From: JAUUZQ01 sp964538375
GTDB lineage: Bacteria > Bacteroidota > Bacteroidia > Bacteroidales > GCA-2748055
Direction: 5' to 3'
DNA length: 64,000 bases
NCBI GenBank assembly: GCA_964538375.1
Contig: CAZIFQ010000012.1
Location: forward strand, 1-64,000
This document shows positions 1 through 8,974 of this stretch, one piece after another (position 1 is the stretch's first letter; the number at the start of each line of letters is the position of its first letter). The translations under genes were made by a program, and so were the position numbers. The notes beneath the pieces were generated by a model that searched no databases, was not told where the DNA came from, and was given only the letters and a program-made list of their open reading frames with translations.

Positions 1-325
1 CAGTACCAGTGTGGGGGATCATCCTCTCAGACCCCCTAGACATCGTAGCCTTGGTGAGCTCTTACCTCACCAACTAGCTAATGTTACGCATGCCCATCTT
101 TAACCGCCGGAGCTTTAACTATAAAATGATGCCAAACTATAGTGTTATGGAATATTAATCCGAATTTCTTCGGGCTATCTTCCTGTTAAAGGTAGGTTAC
201 AAACGCGTTACTCACCCGTGCGCCGGTCGTCAGCGGAAGCGAACTCCCCTGTTACCCCTCGACTTGCATGTGTTAGGCCTGCCGCTAGCGTTCATCCTGA
301 GCCAGGATCAAACTCTTCGTTGTAA
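1..325 (-). rRNA. rrs: 16S ribosomal RNA, 5' part only
   Basis: The reverse complement carries the universal 16S 5' motif GAGTTTGATCCTGGCTCAGG near 300-317, then GAACGCTAGCGGCAGGCC and AACACATGCAAGTCGA, so about the first 325 nt of the gene are present and the rest lies beyond the left edge. The variable regions, with a short V1 and the GGTTAAAGATGGGCATGCG stretch, look like Bacteroidales. The mature 5' end is placed by homology near 323-326. The gene is read leftwards from the promoters at 450-789. Confidence 0.97.
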
Positions 326-449
326 TTAAAAAATTTAATATTACTCAAGATTATTCACTCCAAAAATTGGAATTTCTGGTTGCTTGTTTTTTACCTATTC
401 TTACTTCAATACCTTCAAAGAACTATTTCTTTATATTTTTTTCGGATTG

Positions 450-480
450 CAAAGATAATGAAATATCTTTTTCGTCCAAA
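450..480 (-). promoter_or_regulatory. rrn promoter P1 (gene-proximal)
   Basis: On the minus strand TTTG (480-477), 19 nt, then TATCTTTG (457-450): an exact match to the Bacteroidetes primary-sigma consensus (TTTG, about 19 nt, TAnnTTTG). Transcription would start near 443, giving a leader of about 120 nt before the 16S. A boxA-like GTTCTTTGAAGG lies in that leader at about 411-424. Confidence 0.75.
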
Positions 481-536
481 CAAAATTCTTAACAAAAAAC
501 CTTAAAAAAATTGTCGCTTGTTTTTCAAAGCGGATG

Positions 537-569
537 CAAAGATAAGGACTTTAATTTCTATTCTCCAAA
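537..569 (-). promoter_or_regulatory. rrn promoter P2
   Basis: Minus-strand TATCTTTG at 544-537, with TTTG at 569-566 (21-nt spacer, slightly long). The downstream sequence CATCCG resembles that at P1 (CAATCCG), as expected of duplicated rrn promoters. Confidence 0.6.
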
Positions 570-758
570 TAAATTTATGAAATATTTTACCTTTTTTTTC
601 TAGCCATTCTAAATCAGTTATTTACGATAAAAATATTTTTCCGAAACCCTGATCAATCCAGCTTATCAACAGATAAACATAAAATCTACTTTGCATTTCC
701 AACCCTTTAAAGAACGTTTCGTTTGTTTTATGCTCGTGTGCATTACTCAAACGGGGTG

Positions 759-789
759 CAAATATAGATGTATTATTATTCCCACCAAA
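759..789 (-). promoter_or_regulatory. rrn promoter P3 (distal)
   Basis: Minus-strand TTTG (789-786), 19 nt, TATATTTG (766-759). A boxA-like GTTCTTTAAAGG at about 703-715 follows it in the transcript. With P1 and P2 this gives three tandem start points for the rRNA operon. Confidence 0.65.
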
Positions 790-1053
790 CTATATCTTAA
801 AAAAGATTAAAAGATTTTTTACTTCTCTACATAATTGCAATCTTCGTCAAGGAGTTATGATTAAAATTATTTTTTTATGGCTTGTGTCTTTACTGATTCA
901 TTTGGGTGATAGAAACTAAAACAGACTATATCAACACCGATTGTCATCTCTATATCTTCTTAGGGAAGCTCTCAACAATAACACCCGCAATTGAACGTAT
1001 TTCGTATTGAAAAGGAGTAAAAAATGCTATTTTTGTTTGATAATTAAGAATCA

Positions 1054-1788
1054 ATGAGCGAAAAACTGGTCATTATACCAACGTATAACGAAAAAGAGAA
1101 TATCGAAAAGATCATTCGGGCTGTCTTGATATTGGATATAAATACCGATCTGCTCATTATTGATGACAACTCTCCTGATGGTACTGCCAGCATTGTGAAG
1201 GATCTTCAGAAGCAGTTTAAAGAGAGATTACATATCCTTGAAAGATCCGGAAAGCTTGGATTAGGAACAGCATATATCTTGGGTTTTAATTGGGCCCTGG
1301 ATAAGCATTACCATTATATATGTGAAATGGATGCAGATTTCTCTCATGATCCCAATGACTTACCAAAGCTTTTTTCGGCCTGTGAAAATGAAAATACTGA
1401 TGTAGCCATCGGCTCTCGTTATGTTTCAGGAGTGAACGTAGTGAACTGGCCCATGGGGAGAGTACTTATCTCCTACTTCGCCTCTGTTTATGTTCGAATG
1501 ATTACTCGCATGAAAGTTCGTGACGCTACTGCAGGATTTGTATGCTACAGGAAAGAAGTACTTGAAACCATCAATCTCGATAAGATTCGCTTCAAAGGCT
1601 ATGCCTTCCAGATAGAAATGAAATTTACCGCCTGGAAATACAAATTTAATGTTTCTGAAATCCCCATTATTTTCACCGATCGCAGGGAAGGAAGCTCAAA
1701 AATGAGCGGAGGAATCGTAAGCGAAGCCATATTTGGAGTGATCAGAATGAAAATGGGAAGCTGGTTCAGGAAGTATAGTCGATCATAA
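1054..1788 (+). CDS. Polyprenol-phosphate mannosyltransferase (DPM1-like GT2)
   Basis: A 244-residue GT-A glycosyltransferase. It starts with the PTYNEKENI motif of family 2, has DDNSPDGT at residues 37-44 for nucleotide-sugar binding and a DAD metal-binding motif at 93-95. There is no C-terminal membrane segment, so it matches the short, soluble DPM1 class that moves mannose (or a similar sugar) from a nucleotide donor to polyprenyl phosphate at the inner face of the membrane. The exact donor sugar cannot be read from the sequence. The ATG is 12 nt after a likely transcription start. It is convergent with the lipoprotein gene at 1845. Confidence 0.85.
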   Translation: MSEKLVIIPTYNEKENIEKIIRAVLILDINTDLLIIDDNSPDGTASIVKDLQKQFKERLHILERSGKLGLGTAYILGFNWALDKHYHYICEMDADFSHDPNDLPKLFSACENENTDVAIGSRYVSGVNVVNWPMGRVLISYFASVYVRMITRMKVRDATAGFVCYRKEVLETINLDKIRFKGYAFQIEMKFTAWKYKFNVSEIPIIFTDRREGSSKMSGGIVSEAIFGVIRMKMGSWFRKYSRS

Positions 1789-1844
1789 TTACTTCCTCAA
1801 CCGCAAAATCCAGTTGTACCGCTTCCCCTTCTCCCCAAAGTAGT

Positions 1845-2432
1845 TTATTGCTGCATTAGTTCTGCCCTCACCTCATGTATATCTTTTTGCATGTCATCCT
1901 TGAAATCCCGAATCATTTGCCGATACATAAGCATGACTTGATCACTGCTCTTATTCATATTATAAAATCCATAGTAGAATTTCTTGGTTTCATAATAGGT
2001 CTTCTTCCAAATTTTTTCATTTTCTAAATTTGTAATCTCAAATTCTACCTCTAGTTGGTAATTATTCCCAATTACAGGCATACCAAACAGGTTTGGTATA
2101 AGAACAGTTACAATAGATAAGGCATAAAACCCCCAACCTATATTTGTTTGATGGTTTAAGGTGATCACTGGCTCAATATAGCCCAGTACTTCCCCTCTTT
2201 GTTCGCAGAATTCATCATATTCGCGCTCAAAAAGAGTATACATCTTTGAATTAGATGTAATTTGTTTCGCATCAGCTGAACTTACTTGTTCAGAACTTTT
2301 CTTGAGTTCCAGGCGCGGTAATTTTGGATCTATTGATCCTTCTGTTGGTCTCAATAAGGTCTGATCAAATGTTGCCGCACAAGATGAAAGAAGTAAAATA
2401 CCTGCAAGCAATACTACTATTCTTGTTTTCAT
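1845..2432 (-). CDS. Putative lipoprotein of unknown function
   Basis: 195 residues with a lipoprotein signal peptide whose lipobox is LSSC, with the lipidated Cys at residue 18, so it should be membrane-anchored on the periplasmic side. A hydrophobic stretch at about residues 100-122 could be a membrane segment. The rest is polar and charged, with many Tyr and Lys. I recognise no family or catalytic motif. Nothing in the neighbourhood suggests a role; the flanking genes face it or run away from it. Confidence 0.6.
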   Translation of the reverse strand: MKTRIVVLLAGILLLSSCAATFDQTLLRPTEGSIDPKLPRLELKKSSEQVSSADAKQITSNSKMYTLFEREYDEFCEQRGEVLGYIEPVITLNHQTNIGWGFYALSIVTVLIPNLFGMPVIGNNYQLEVEFEITNLENEKIWKKTYYETKKFYYGFYNMNKSSDQVMLMYRQMIRDFKDDMQKDIHEVRAELMQQ

Positions 2433-2791
2433 TTTGGGAAAAATTTATTACGCCCTACTTTGTTATGGAGTGTTCGGGACAAATACTTCTCCTGTAATAT
2501 TCTCTTTATTGAAATATGTCAATACAGTATTCATAAAAAAATAGCAACACCTCATTCTCTAACTGATCGCAAATTTAAATTCAGCATTCTTCGTTAGACA
2601 CAGAATTCACTATGGGAAATAATACCTATTATATATACTTTGCGCTAAATCCTTCAAAATGAATATACAAGTTATGAAAAAGAATAATACAACACAATAT
2701 GTGTAAAAGCACATTTCATATTAAAATAATTATTAAATTTTAGTTATGAATATGTTAGCTTTGATGGGAGGAATTGAACAAAACAGTAAAT

Positions 2792-2832
2792 GGCACTGGG
2801 CACTAGCCATGGGCACTTTACATTTTGCACTA
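2792..2832. repeat. Degenerate 7-bp tandem array (GGCACTA-like)
   Basis: Six consecutive units of 7,7,6,7,7 and 7 bases built on GGCACTA: GGCACTG, GGCACTA, GCCATG, GGCACTT, TACATTT, TGCACTA. The array lies in the leader region of the dihydroorotase gene. Confidence 0.55.
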
Positions 2833-2838
2833 AAACCC

Positions 2839-2878
2839 CAACTTTAGTCACTCTCAACTTTAGTCACTCTAGTCACTT
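2839..2878. repeat. 16-bp tandem repeat, 2.5 copies
   Basis: CAACTTTAGTCACTCT occurs twice in exact tandem (2839-2854 and 2855-2870), followed by the half unit AGTCACTT. The 16-mer divides into two 8-mers, CAACTTTA and GTCACTCT, in keeping with the 8-bp arrays elsewhere in the window. Confidence 0.8.
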
Positions 2879-2910
2879 TTCCCTATCTTGCATACCTTAT
2901 ATATAAGATC

Positions 2911-4257
2911 ATGAATAATTACCTGATTAAGAACGCTAAAATTGTTAATGAAGGAACAATCATTACCGGATATGTACTTATTAGAAACGGAATCATAAAG
3001 GCAGTTGGAGAAGGTGAGCCCGGAGCAAACTCAGATTCTGTAGAAGAAGTAGATGCTGGGGGACACTTCCTGATTCCGGGGGTTATCGACGACCAGGTTC
3101 ACTTTCGCGAGCCGGGACTGACTCATAAAGCAGATATCTTTACCGAATCGAAAGCGGCAATAGCAGGTGGTATAACGTCGTTTATGGAGATGCCCAATAC
3201 AAAACCCCAGGCCACCTCCATAGAGGAACTGGAGAAGAAATATGAAATTGGGAAGAAAAAATCTTTCTGCAATTACTCTTTCTACCTGGGTGGCACCAAT
3301 AATAATATAGAAGAGATTAAAAAACTTGACCCCTCGAAGAACTGTGGTATCAAGGTTTTTATGGGCTCCTCAACAGGGAACATGCTCGTTGATGATAAGC
3401 AGGCGCTGGAAAATATCTTCAAGGAGGCCCCTACCCTGGTAGCAACACATTGTGAAGATGAGGAAATCATTCAAACAAACAGCTCTATATATAAGGAGAA
3501 ATATGGCGACAAAATTCCTGTTCAATGCCATCCTGAAATAAGAAGTGAAGAAGCCTGCTACAAGTCTTCTTCATTTGCTGTTGAATTAGCGAAGAGACAT
3601 AATACCCGCTTGCATGTTCTGCATATAAGCACCGAGAAAGAACTGGAATTGTTTGAGAAAGGAACAGATTTCTCAAAGAAAAAGATAACAGCAGAGGTCT
3701 GTATACACCATCTGTGGTTCAGCGATCAGGATTATGAAACGAAAGGTTCCCTGGTGAAATGGAACCCGGCAATAAAAAAAGAGTCTGACAAAAATGCACT
3801 GTTTAAGGCCATGATGGAGGACAAATTAGATGTAATTGCCACCGACCATGCTCCACACACCATTGAAGAAAAGCAAAGCAGGTATTTCGAATCCCCCTCC
3901 GGTGGACCGATGGTGCAGCATTCACTAACTGCCATGATGGAATTTGTCCACCAGGGTAAAATGACTATTGAAAAAGTAGTGGAGAAAATGTGTCATGCCC
4001 CGGCTATGCTATTTGGAGTGAAGGACCGTGGATTTATCAGGCCCGGATATAAAGCCGACCTGGTGATGATCGATCCGGAGTGGGAATGGACTGTTTCTCA
4101 TAAGAACACCTATTATAAATGTAAATGGACACCCCTTGAAGGACAGGTTTTTCATACCAGGGTAACCTATACCTTTATAAATGGACGGATGGCATTTAGA
4201 AATGGCCTGTTTAATGAGATGGTCCGCGGGGAGAGGATGGAGTTCGGTGGGCATTGA
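2911..4257 (+). CDS. pyrC: Dihydroorotase
   Basis: A 448-residue cyclic amidohydrolase that interconverts N-carbamoyl-aspartate and dihydroorotate in pyrimidine synthesis, in the cytoplasm. The family motifs are DDQVHFREPG (residues 60-69), the MPNT substrate loop, the carbamylated-lysine region GIKVFMGSSTGN, HVLHIST, and ATDHAPHT near the end. The first His of the usual HxH metal pair is Gln62; as I recall this also occurs in the Bacteroidetes subfamily, so it is probably lineage-typical rather than a lesion. The gene ends 35 nt before the epimerase gene, with which it may be co-transcribed. Confidence 0.92.
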   Translation: MNNYLIKNAKIVNEGTIITGYVLIRNGIIKAVGEGEPGANSDSVEEVDAGGHFLIPGVIDDQVHFREPGLTHKADIFTESKAAIAGGITSFMEMPNTKPQATSIEELEKKYEIGKKKSFCNYSFYLGGTNNNIEEIKKLDPSKNCGIKVFMGSSTGNMLVDDKQALENIFKEAPTLVATHCEDEEIIQTNSSIYKEKYGDKIPVQCHPEIRSEEACYKSSSFAVELAKRHNTRLHVLHISTEKELELFEKGTDFSKKKITAEVCIHHLWFSDQDYETKGSLVKWNPAIKKESDKNALFKAMMEDKLDVIATDHAPHTIEEKQSRYFESPSGGPMVQHSLTAMMEFVHQGKMTIEKVVEKMCHAPAMLFGVKDRGFIRPGYKADLVMIDPEWEWTVSHKNTYYKCKWTPLEGQVFHTRVTYTFINGRMAFRNGLFNEMVRGERMEFGGH

Positions 4258-4292
4258 ATAACGTATATAACTTAAATAACAAAATCTTATAA

Positions 4293-5423
4293 ATGAAAAC
4301 AAAATCTCTTGCAATCTTACTTGCAGCAGCAGTACTTCTTATTATGAGCGGATGTAATACAAAAGCACCGGAACAACAGGATGTTTCTACTGATGGTATC
4401 TCAACAGCATACTTTGGTTCAATGCCTGATGGTGACAGTGTGTATCTGTATACTTTGAAATCTGTATCAGGAACAACAGTGAAGATCACCAACTTTGGCG
4501 GAATCATTACTGAAATCCACACAGCTGATACAAATGGCAAGATGGGAAATATCGTATTGGGCTTCGATAACCTTGAACAGTACCTGGCAGGTCATCCTAA
4601 TTTTGGGGCCCTGATTGGTAGATATGGAAACAGGATTGCTAAAGGATCATTCGAATTGGATGGAGAAACATATTCGCTGGCAATAAATAACGGGGAAAAC
4701 ACCTTACACGGAGGGATTGTTGGATTTGATGATGTTCTTTGGGATGCATCGATTGTTGAAACAGAAAATGGTGAGGGCCTGGAGCTGAAATATGTAAGTG
4801 TGGACATGGAAGAAGGATACCCTGGCAACCTGGATGTTACTGTACTTTATGAACTTATAGATAACCAGCTTGAGATTAACTATTGGGCAACAACAGATAA
4901 AGCCACACCGGTTAACCTGACAAACCACAGTTATTTCAACCTGGCCGGTGAAGGAACCATCCTGGATCATATCCTGACAATGAAAGCATCACATTATACT
5001 CCTGTGGATGAAGGATTGATTCCCACAGGTGAAATTGCACCGGTTGAGGGAACCCCATTCGATTTCAGAACTCCTAAGGCAATTGGACAGGACTATGAGG
5101 CAACCATCATTGGTTATGATCACAACCTGGTATTGGACAGGGAAAATGAAACGCTAATCTCTGTTGTTTTGTTAGAAGACCCAAAGACAGGAAGAACACT
5201 TGAAACACTGACAACTGAACCCGGAGTGCAGTTTTACTCAGGAAACTTCCTTGATGGTACAATCACATCCGGTGATATTACTTACGAAAAAAATGCCGGG
5301 TTATGTCTTGAAACCCAACACTACCCGGATTCACCCAATCAGCCAGACTTCCCAGGCACTATCCTGAGACCAGGAGAGAAGTATTGGACCAAGACTGTGT
5401 ATAAATTTGGGATTATGGAATGA
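4293..5423 (+). CDS. galM: Aldose 1-epimerase, lipoprotein form
   Basis: 376 residues. An N-terminal lipoprotein signal with lipobox MSGC (Cys at about 21) precedes a full galactose-mutarotase domain. Visible motifs are NFGGIITE, the GRYGNRI strand, NHSYFNLAG with the catalytic acid His, and ETQHYPDSPNQP with the catalytic base Glu. It interconverts alpha and beta anomers of free hexoses. The lipoprotein signal puts it in the periplasm or at the outer membrane, where it would prepare sugars released from glycans for import. A strong terminator follows at 5496, so it is probably not on the susC transcript. Confidence 0.9.
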   Translation: MKTKSLAILLAAAVLLIMSGCNTKAPEQQDVSTDGISTAYFGSMPDGDSVYLYTLKSVSGTTVKITNFGGIITEIHTADTNGKMGNIVLGFDNLEQYLAGHPNFGALIGRYGNRIAKGSFELDGETYSLAINNGENTLHGGIVGFDDVLWDASIVETENGEGLELKYVSVDMEEGYPGNLDVTVLYELIDNQLEINYWATTDKATPVNLTNHSYFNLAGEGTILDHILTMKASHYTPVDEGLIPTGEIAPVEGTPFDFRTPKAIGQDYEATIIGYDHNLVLDRENETLISVVLLEDPKTGRTLETLTTEPGVQFYSGNFLDGTITSGDITYEKNAGLCLETQHYPDSPNQPDFPGTILRPGEKYWTKTVYKFGIME

Positions 5424-5495
5424 GCCAATGAACTCGAAATTTCAGTTGATATGAGTTATAAGCCAATGTAGTTAACCACTTAATTATACTACTAT

Positions 5496-5526
5496 AACAT
5501 CCCGATTAAGTCGGGATGTTTTTTTT
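5496..5526 (+). terminator. Rho-independent terminator after galM
   Basis: Perfect 10-bp stem AACATCCCGA / TCGGGATGTT with a 5-nt loop (TTAAG) followed by six further T residues. Confidence 0.92.
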
Positions 5527-5784
5527 GTTTATTCATTTAACTCCTCATTAATTCTAACAGTGATGAGTTTTTCTTATTGCTGTATTCTAACACAATCCCC
5601 AACATAAAAACATTATTAGCAACTGATAATGTGCTTTTTATATGGGGTTTGGGCCTATATCTATTATTGAATACTTATAAACAAATAAATTGATATGATG
5701 TATAAATGATGTACCTGTTTTAATTGGAAGGAATGGTAATGTTTTATAAATTGCGTCCTATATTTTAAACTAAAACTACTACAA
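5527..5784. other. AT-rich leader region of the susCD operon
   Basis: A stretch of 258 bases between the galM terminator and the susC ATG. It is strongly AT-rich. I found no clear TTTG/TAnnTTTG pair, no sigma-54 element, no repeat and no coding frame, so the susC promoter is not identified. Confidence 0.4.
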
Positions 5785-8700
5785 ATGAAAAGAAACTTTA
5801 TTTTACTGGTTTTGTTTTTCTTTGTTGCAGGTTCATTATTTGGACAAGGAACAGAGTTAACAGGAGTTGTAACTTCTGCTGAGGACCAAATGCCGGTTCC
5901 TGGTGCAACAGTGTCCATTCAGGGGACAACTAGTGGAACCATTACCAATATTGATGGTGAATATTCAATATTTGTTGAAGATGGTGATGTGATTGTGATT
6001 TCATATATTGGTTTGGAAACACAATATATTGAATATGCCGGACAAGTTACCCTGGACATATTACTATTGGTATCTACGGAGCAAATTGACGAGTTGGTTG
6101 TTATAGGATACGGAACTCAGAAGAAGAGTCTTGTAACAGGATCAATCTCAAAACTATCTTCAGAGGCTATCACTAAGAATCCATCCTTGCGTGTTGAGCA
6201 AGCGCTGCAGGGAAAAGTATCCGGTGTAACTATTGCACAGCAATCAGGTTCTCCGGGAGCAGGACTTACCGTTAGAATACGTGGAACAGGTTCTAACTAC
6301 GACGCCTCTCCTCTATATATTGTAGATGGAATGAGGACCGGTGGTATTGACTACCTTTCTCCAAACGACATTGAGTCAATTGAAGTACTTAAAGATGCTG
6401 CATCTGCAGCCATCTATGGTGCTGAAGGAGCAAACGGTGTTATTTTGATTACCACTAAGAAAGGTACTAAAGGTACCGGTCAGATATCATACGATTTCTA
6501 TTACGGAAATCAATCAGTTGCCAGGAAAATTGACATGCTTAATGCAGAAGATTATGTAACTTACCGCAAAGAGGCCAATGCAATGGAACGGGCCAGTATT
6601 TTTGGTCTTGATGTTGATGATCCGGCTGTTGTAAGTTGGGTTGAAGGAAAAGTACCTTATGATGCAGCTACTGTAGGAGAAGGAACAGACTGGATTGATC
6701 AAATCTTCCAGACTGCTCCGGTGCAAAGCCACCACCTCTCTTTCACAGGTGCAAATGACAAGGGATCTTTTTATGCTTCCACAGGTTATTATGATCAGGA
6801 TGGTATTATCGGCGGAAACAAATCAAATTATAAAAGATATAGCAGTCGATTCAATGCAGACTACCAGCTTAAAGATTGGTTTAAGGTTGAGAGTCGCATC
6901 TCCTATACCCACAAGACAAGAAATTCAATAGACGAGAACTCTGAATTTGGTGGTATCGTTGCAAGTGCAATGAACATTGACCCACTTACACCTGTATATT
7001 TCACTGATACACTTGAAATGTCAGCTGCCGCACGTGCTAACTTATACCGCCTGGTAAAAGATGGTGACAAGTATTATGGAATATCAGAACTCGTAACCAA
7101 TGAAATCACAAATCCATTGGCTAAAATGTCGAACTACCATAGTGGATGGTCAGAAGATAAAGTTCTTGCCAGTGTGAAAGGTATCCTATCCCCTATTGAA
7201 GGATTAAAAATATCTTCAAAATTCGATGTTGATATGGCTTATGGCACCTGGGATAATTGGTCAGCGCCCTATTATTATCATGGATTAATGGAGCAGGACT
7301 ATAGTGAAGTTGCAAAGAGTGTTGATCGCTGGTTCACTTACCAGTGGGAAAACTGGTTTGTCTATGATAAATCTTTTGGATCTCACTCTTTCTCGCTTCT
7401 TGGTGGTTCCTCATTCAGGAACAGCACATGGAACAATTTGTATGCTTCCAGGAGAGGACTGTTAGAGTACGCTGACAATTTTGCGTTAATCAGTTATGCT
7501 ACTGAGGCTGCCGCAGTAACTCAGGGAACGGGTGGTAGCAGGAGCTTTGGTGCATTGATATCCTATTACAGTCGCCTCTCCTATAACTATGCAGAAAAGT
7601 ATATGGCGACTCTTAATTTCCGGGCAGACGGATCAAACAAATTCGGATCAGACAACAGATTTGGTTATTTCCCATCATTATCAACAGGTTGGGTTGTTTC
7701 ACGGGAAGATTTCTGGGAAGTACCCGTCATCAACTTCATGAAGGTAAGAGCCAGTTGGGGACAGAATGGTAGTCTTTCAAACCTGCAAGATTTCCAGTAT
7801 GTTTCTACAATCTCCACCGGGGTTAGTTATCCTAATCCATCAGGAGCATTTATGGTTGGTGCAATTCCGGGTTCTGTAAGTAACGCAGCCCTGAAATGGG
7901 AAACAAGTGAGCAGTTGGATATTGGATTAGATTTGAGGTTTTTAGCAAACAGGCTTACTTTTTCGATGGACTACTATAATAAAATTACAAAAGACCTGTT
8001 AAGTCGCGGTACCATTCCATGGTTGGTTGGTAACCAATCACCATGGATCAATGCAGGTGATGTAAAAAACACAGGTGTTGAATTTGACCTGGGTTACAAT
8101 GACAGTTTCGGAGACTTTAATTTCGGTATGTCAGCCAATGGTTCATACCTGAAAAACATAGTTACTTCTCTGAGCGATGATCTTATTGAGTTGCAGGGTG
8201 CGTCAGTTGGTCCGAGTAATACTGTAACAAAATTTGAAGAAGGAATGCCAGTATGGTATTTCTGGGGATGGGAAGCCGATGGTATTTTTCAAAACCAGGC
8301 CGAAATTGATGCTCACGTGAATTCAGAGGGAACACTACTACAGCCATCTGCCATTCCTGGAGACATCAGATTTATTGACAATGACGGTACTGACGTAGAT
8401 GGAGATGTAACCGGTGAGCCCGATGGTGTAATTGATGAAACAGATAAGATTTATTTGGGTAAGCCATCTCCTGACTGGATGTTTGGCTTGAATCTAAATA
8501 TGGATTATAAGGGCTTTGACTTAAGTATTTTTACGCAAGGGGTTCTTGGAAACGAACTTTATAATGGTACCTATCGTACCGACCTTAGTACAAACAATAA
8601 GCCACAGAAATTTTATGACAATCGTTGGACGGGGGAAGGATCAACCGATGATTGGTTCCGGGCAACTGAAAACGATAAAAATAAGAATCTCAGACCAAGT

Positions 8701-8961
8701 AGCTTCTTTGTTGAAAATGGTTCATACCTGAGAATCAAGCAACTGATGCTAGGATATACCCTGCCGCAGGAGCTTACAAAGAAAATCGAGGTGTCAAAGT
8801 TGCGCCTCTATTTTACAGCCAATAATATTTTAACCCTCACCAGTTATACAGGCTTGGATCCTGAAATTGGACAAACTGCTGGTGCCAGCAGTATTGGAAT
8901 AGACAGAGGTCTGTATCCACAAGCCAAATCATATATGTTTGGTGTAAATGTTACATTCTAA
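5785..8961 (+). CDS. SusC/RagA-family TonB-dependent outer-membrane transporter
   Basis: 1058 residues. Order: signal peptide (about 1-20), CarboxypepD_reg-like beta domain (about 24-100), TonB-box/linker region with DELVVIGYGTQKK, plug domain (RVEQALQGKVSGV, IRGTGS, PLYIVDGM), then a 22-strand barrel ending in the aromatic C-terminus VNVTF. It would import oligosaccharides bound by its SusD partner, powered by TonB. No anti-sigma-interacting STN domain is visible, so ECF/anti-sigma control is unlikely. The susD ATG lies 13 nt downstream. The substrate is inferred to be a beta-glucan because of the nearby GH16 gene. Confidence 0.95.
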   Translation: MKRNFILLVLFFFVAGSLFGQGTELTGVVTSAEDQMPVPGATVSIQGTTSGTITNIDGEYSIFVEDGDVIVISYIGLETQYIEYAGQVTLDILLLVSTEQIDELVVIGYGTQKKSLVTGSISKLSSEAITKNPSLRVEQALQGKVSGVTIAQQSGSPGAGLTVRIRGTGSNYDASPLYIVDGMRTGGIDYLSPNDIESIEVLKDAASAAIYGAEGANGVILITTKKGTKGTGQISYDFYYGNQSVARKIDMLNAEDYVTYRKEANAMERASIFGLDVDDPAVVSWVEGKVPYDAATVGEGTDWIDQIFQTAPVQSHHLSFTGANDKGSFYASTGYYDQDGIIGGNKSNYKRYSSRFNADYQLKDWFKVESRISYTHKTRNSIDENSEFGGIVASAMNIDPLTPVYFTDTLEMSAAARANLYRLVKDGDKYYGISELVTNEITNPLAKMSNYHSGWSEDKVLASVKGILSPIEGLKISSKFDVDMAYGTWDNWSAPYYYHGLMEQDYSEVAKSVDRWFTYQWENWFVYDKSFGSHSFSLLGGSSFRNSTWNNLYASRRGLLEYADNFALISYATEAAAVTQGTGGSRSFGALISYYSRLSYNYAEKYMATLNFRADGSNKFGSDNRFGYFPSLSTGWVVSREDFWEVPVINFMKVRASWGQNGSLSNLQDFQYVSTISTGVSYPNPSGAFMVGAIPGSVSNAALKWETSEQLDIGLDLRFLANRLTFSMDYYNKITKDLLSRGTIPWLVGNQSPWINAGDVKNTGVEFDLGYNDSFGDFNFGMSANGSYLKNIVTSLSDDLIELQGASVGPSNTVTKFEEGMPVWYFWGWEADGIFQNQAEIDAHVNSEGTLLQPSAIPGDIRFIDNDGTDVDGDVTGEPDGVIDETDKIYLGKPSPDWMFGLNLNMDYKGFDLSIFTQGVLGNELYNGTYRTDLSTNNKPQKFYDNRWTGEGSTDDWFRATENDKNKNLRPSSFFVENGSYLRIKQLMLGYTLPQELTKKIEVSKLRLYFTANNILTLTSYTGLDPEIGQTAGASSIGIDRGLYPQAKSYMFGVNVTF

Positions 8962-8974
8962 AAATTTATTGAAG

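Larger units (their letters stand above)
326..1053. other. rrn leader and upstream intergenic region
   Basis: This 728-base gap holds the three minus-strand rrn promoters (450-789). Toward its right end is a plus-strand promoter candidate for the glycosyltransferase gene: TTG at 1007, an 18-nt spacer and TATTTTTG at 1028-1035, with a start near 1042 and an ATG at 1054. Between about 790 and 1000 the sequence is AT-rich and I see no gene or repeat. Confidence 0.6.
2433..2910. other. Intergenic region with degenerate short tandem repeats
   Basis: A 478-base gap between divergent genes. The left half is AT-rich with no gene seen. A possible plus-strand -7 element TAGCTTTG lies at 2756-2763 without a clear -33 TTG. 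From 2792 to 2878 the sequence becomes two short tandem arrays (listed separately) that end about 30 bases before the dihydroorotase ATG. Confidence 0.6.

Noticed and set aside
2791..2832. Sigma-54 promoter suggested by TGGCAC at 2791
   Set aside because: No TTGC lies at the required spacing; the word belongs to the GGCACTA tandem array.
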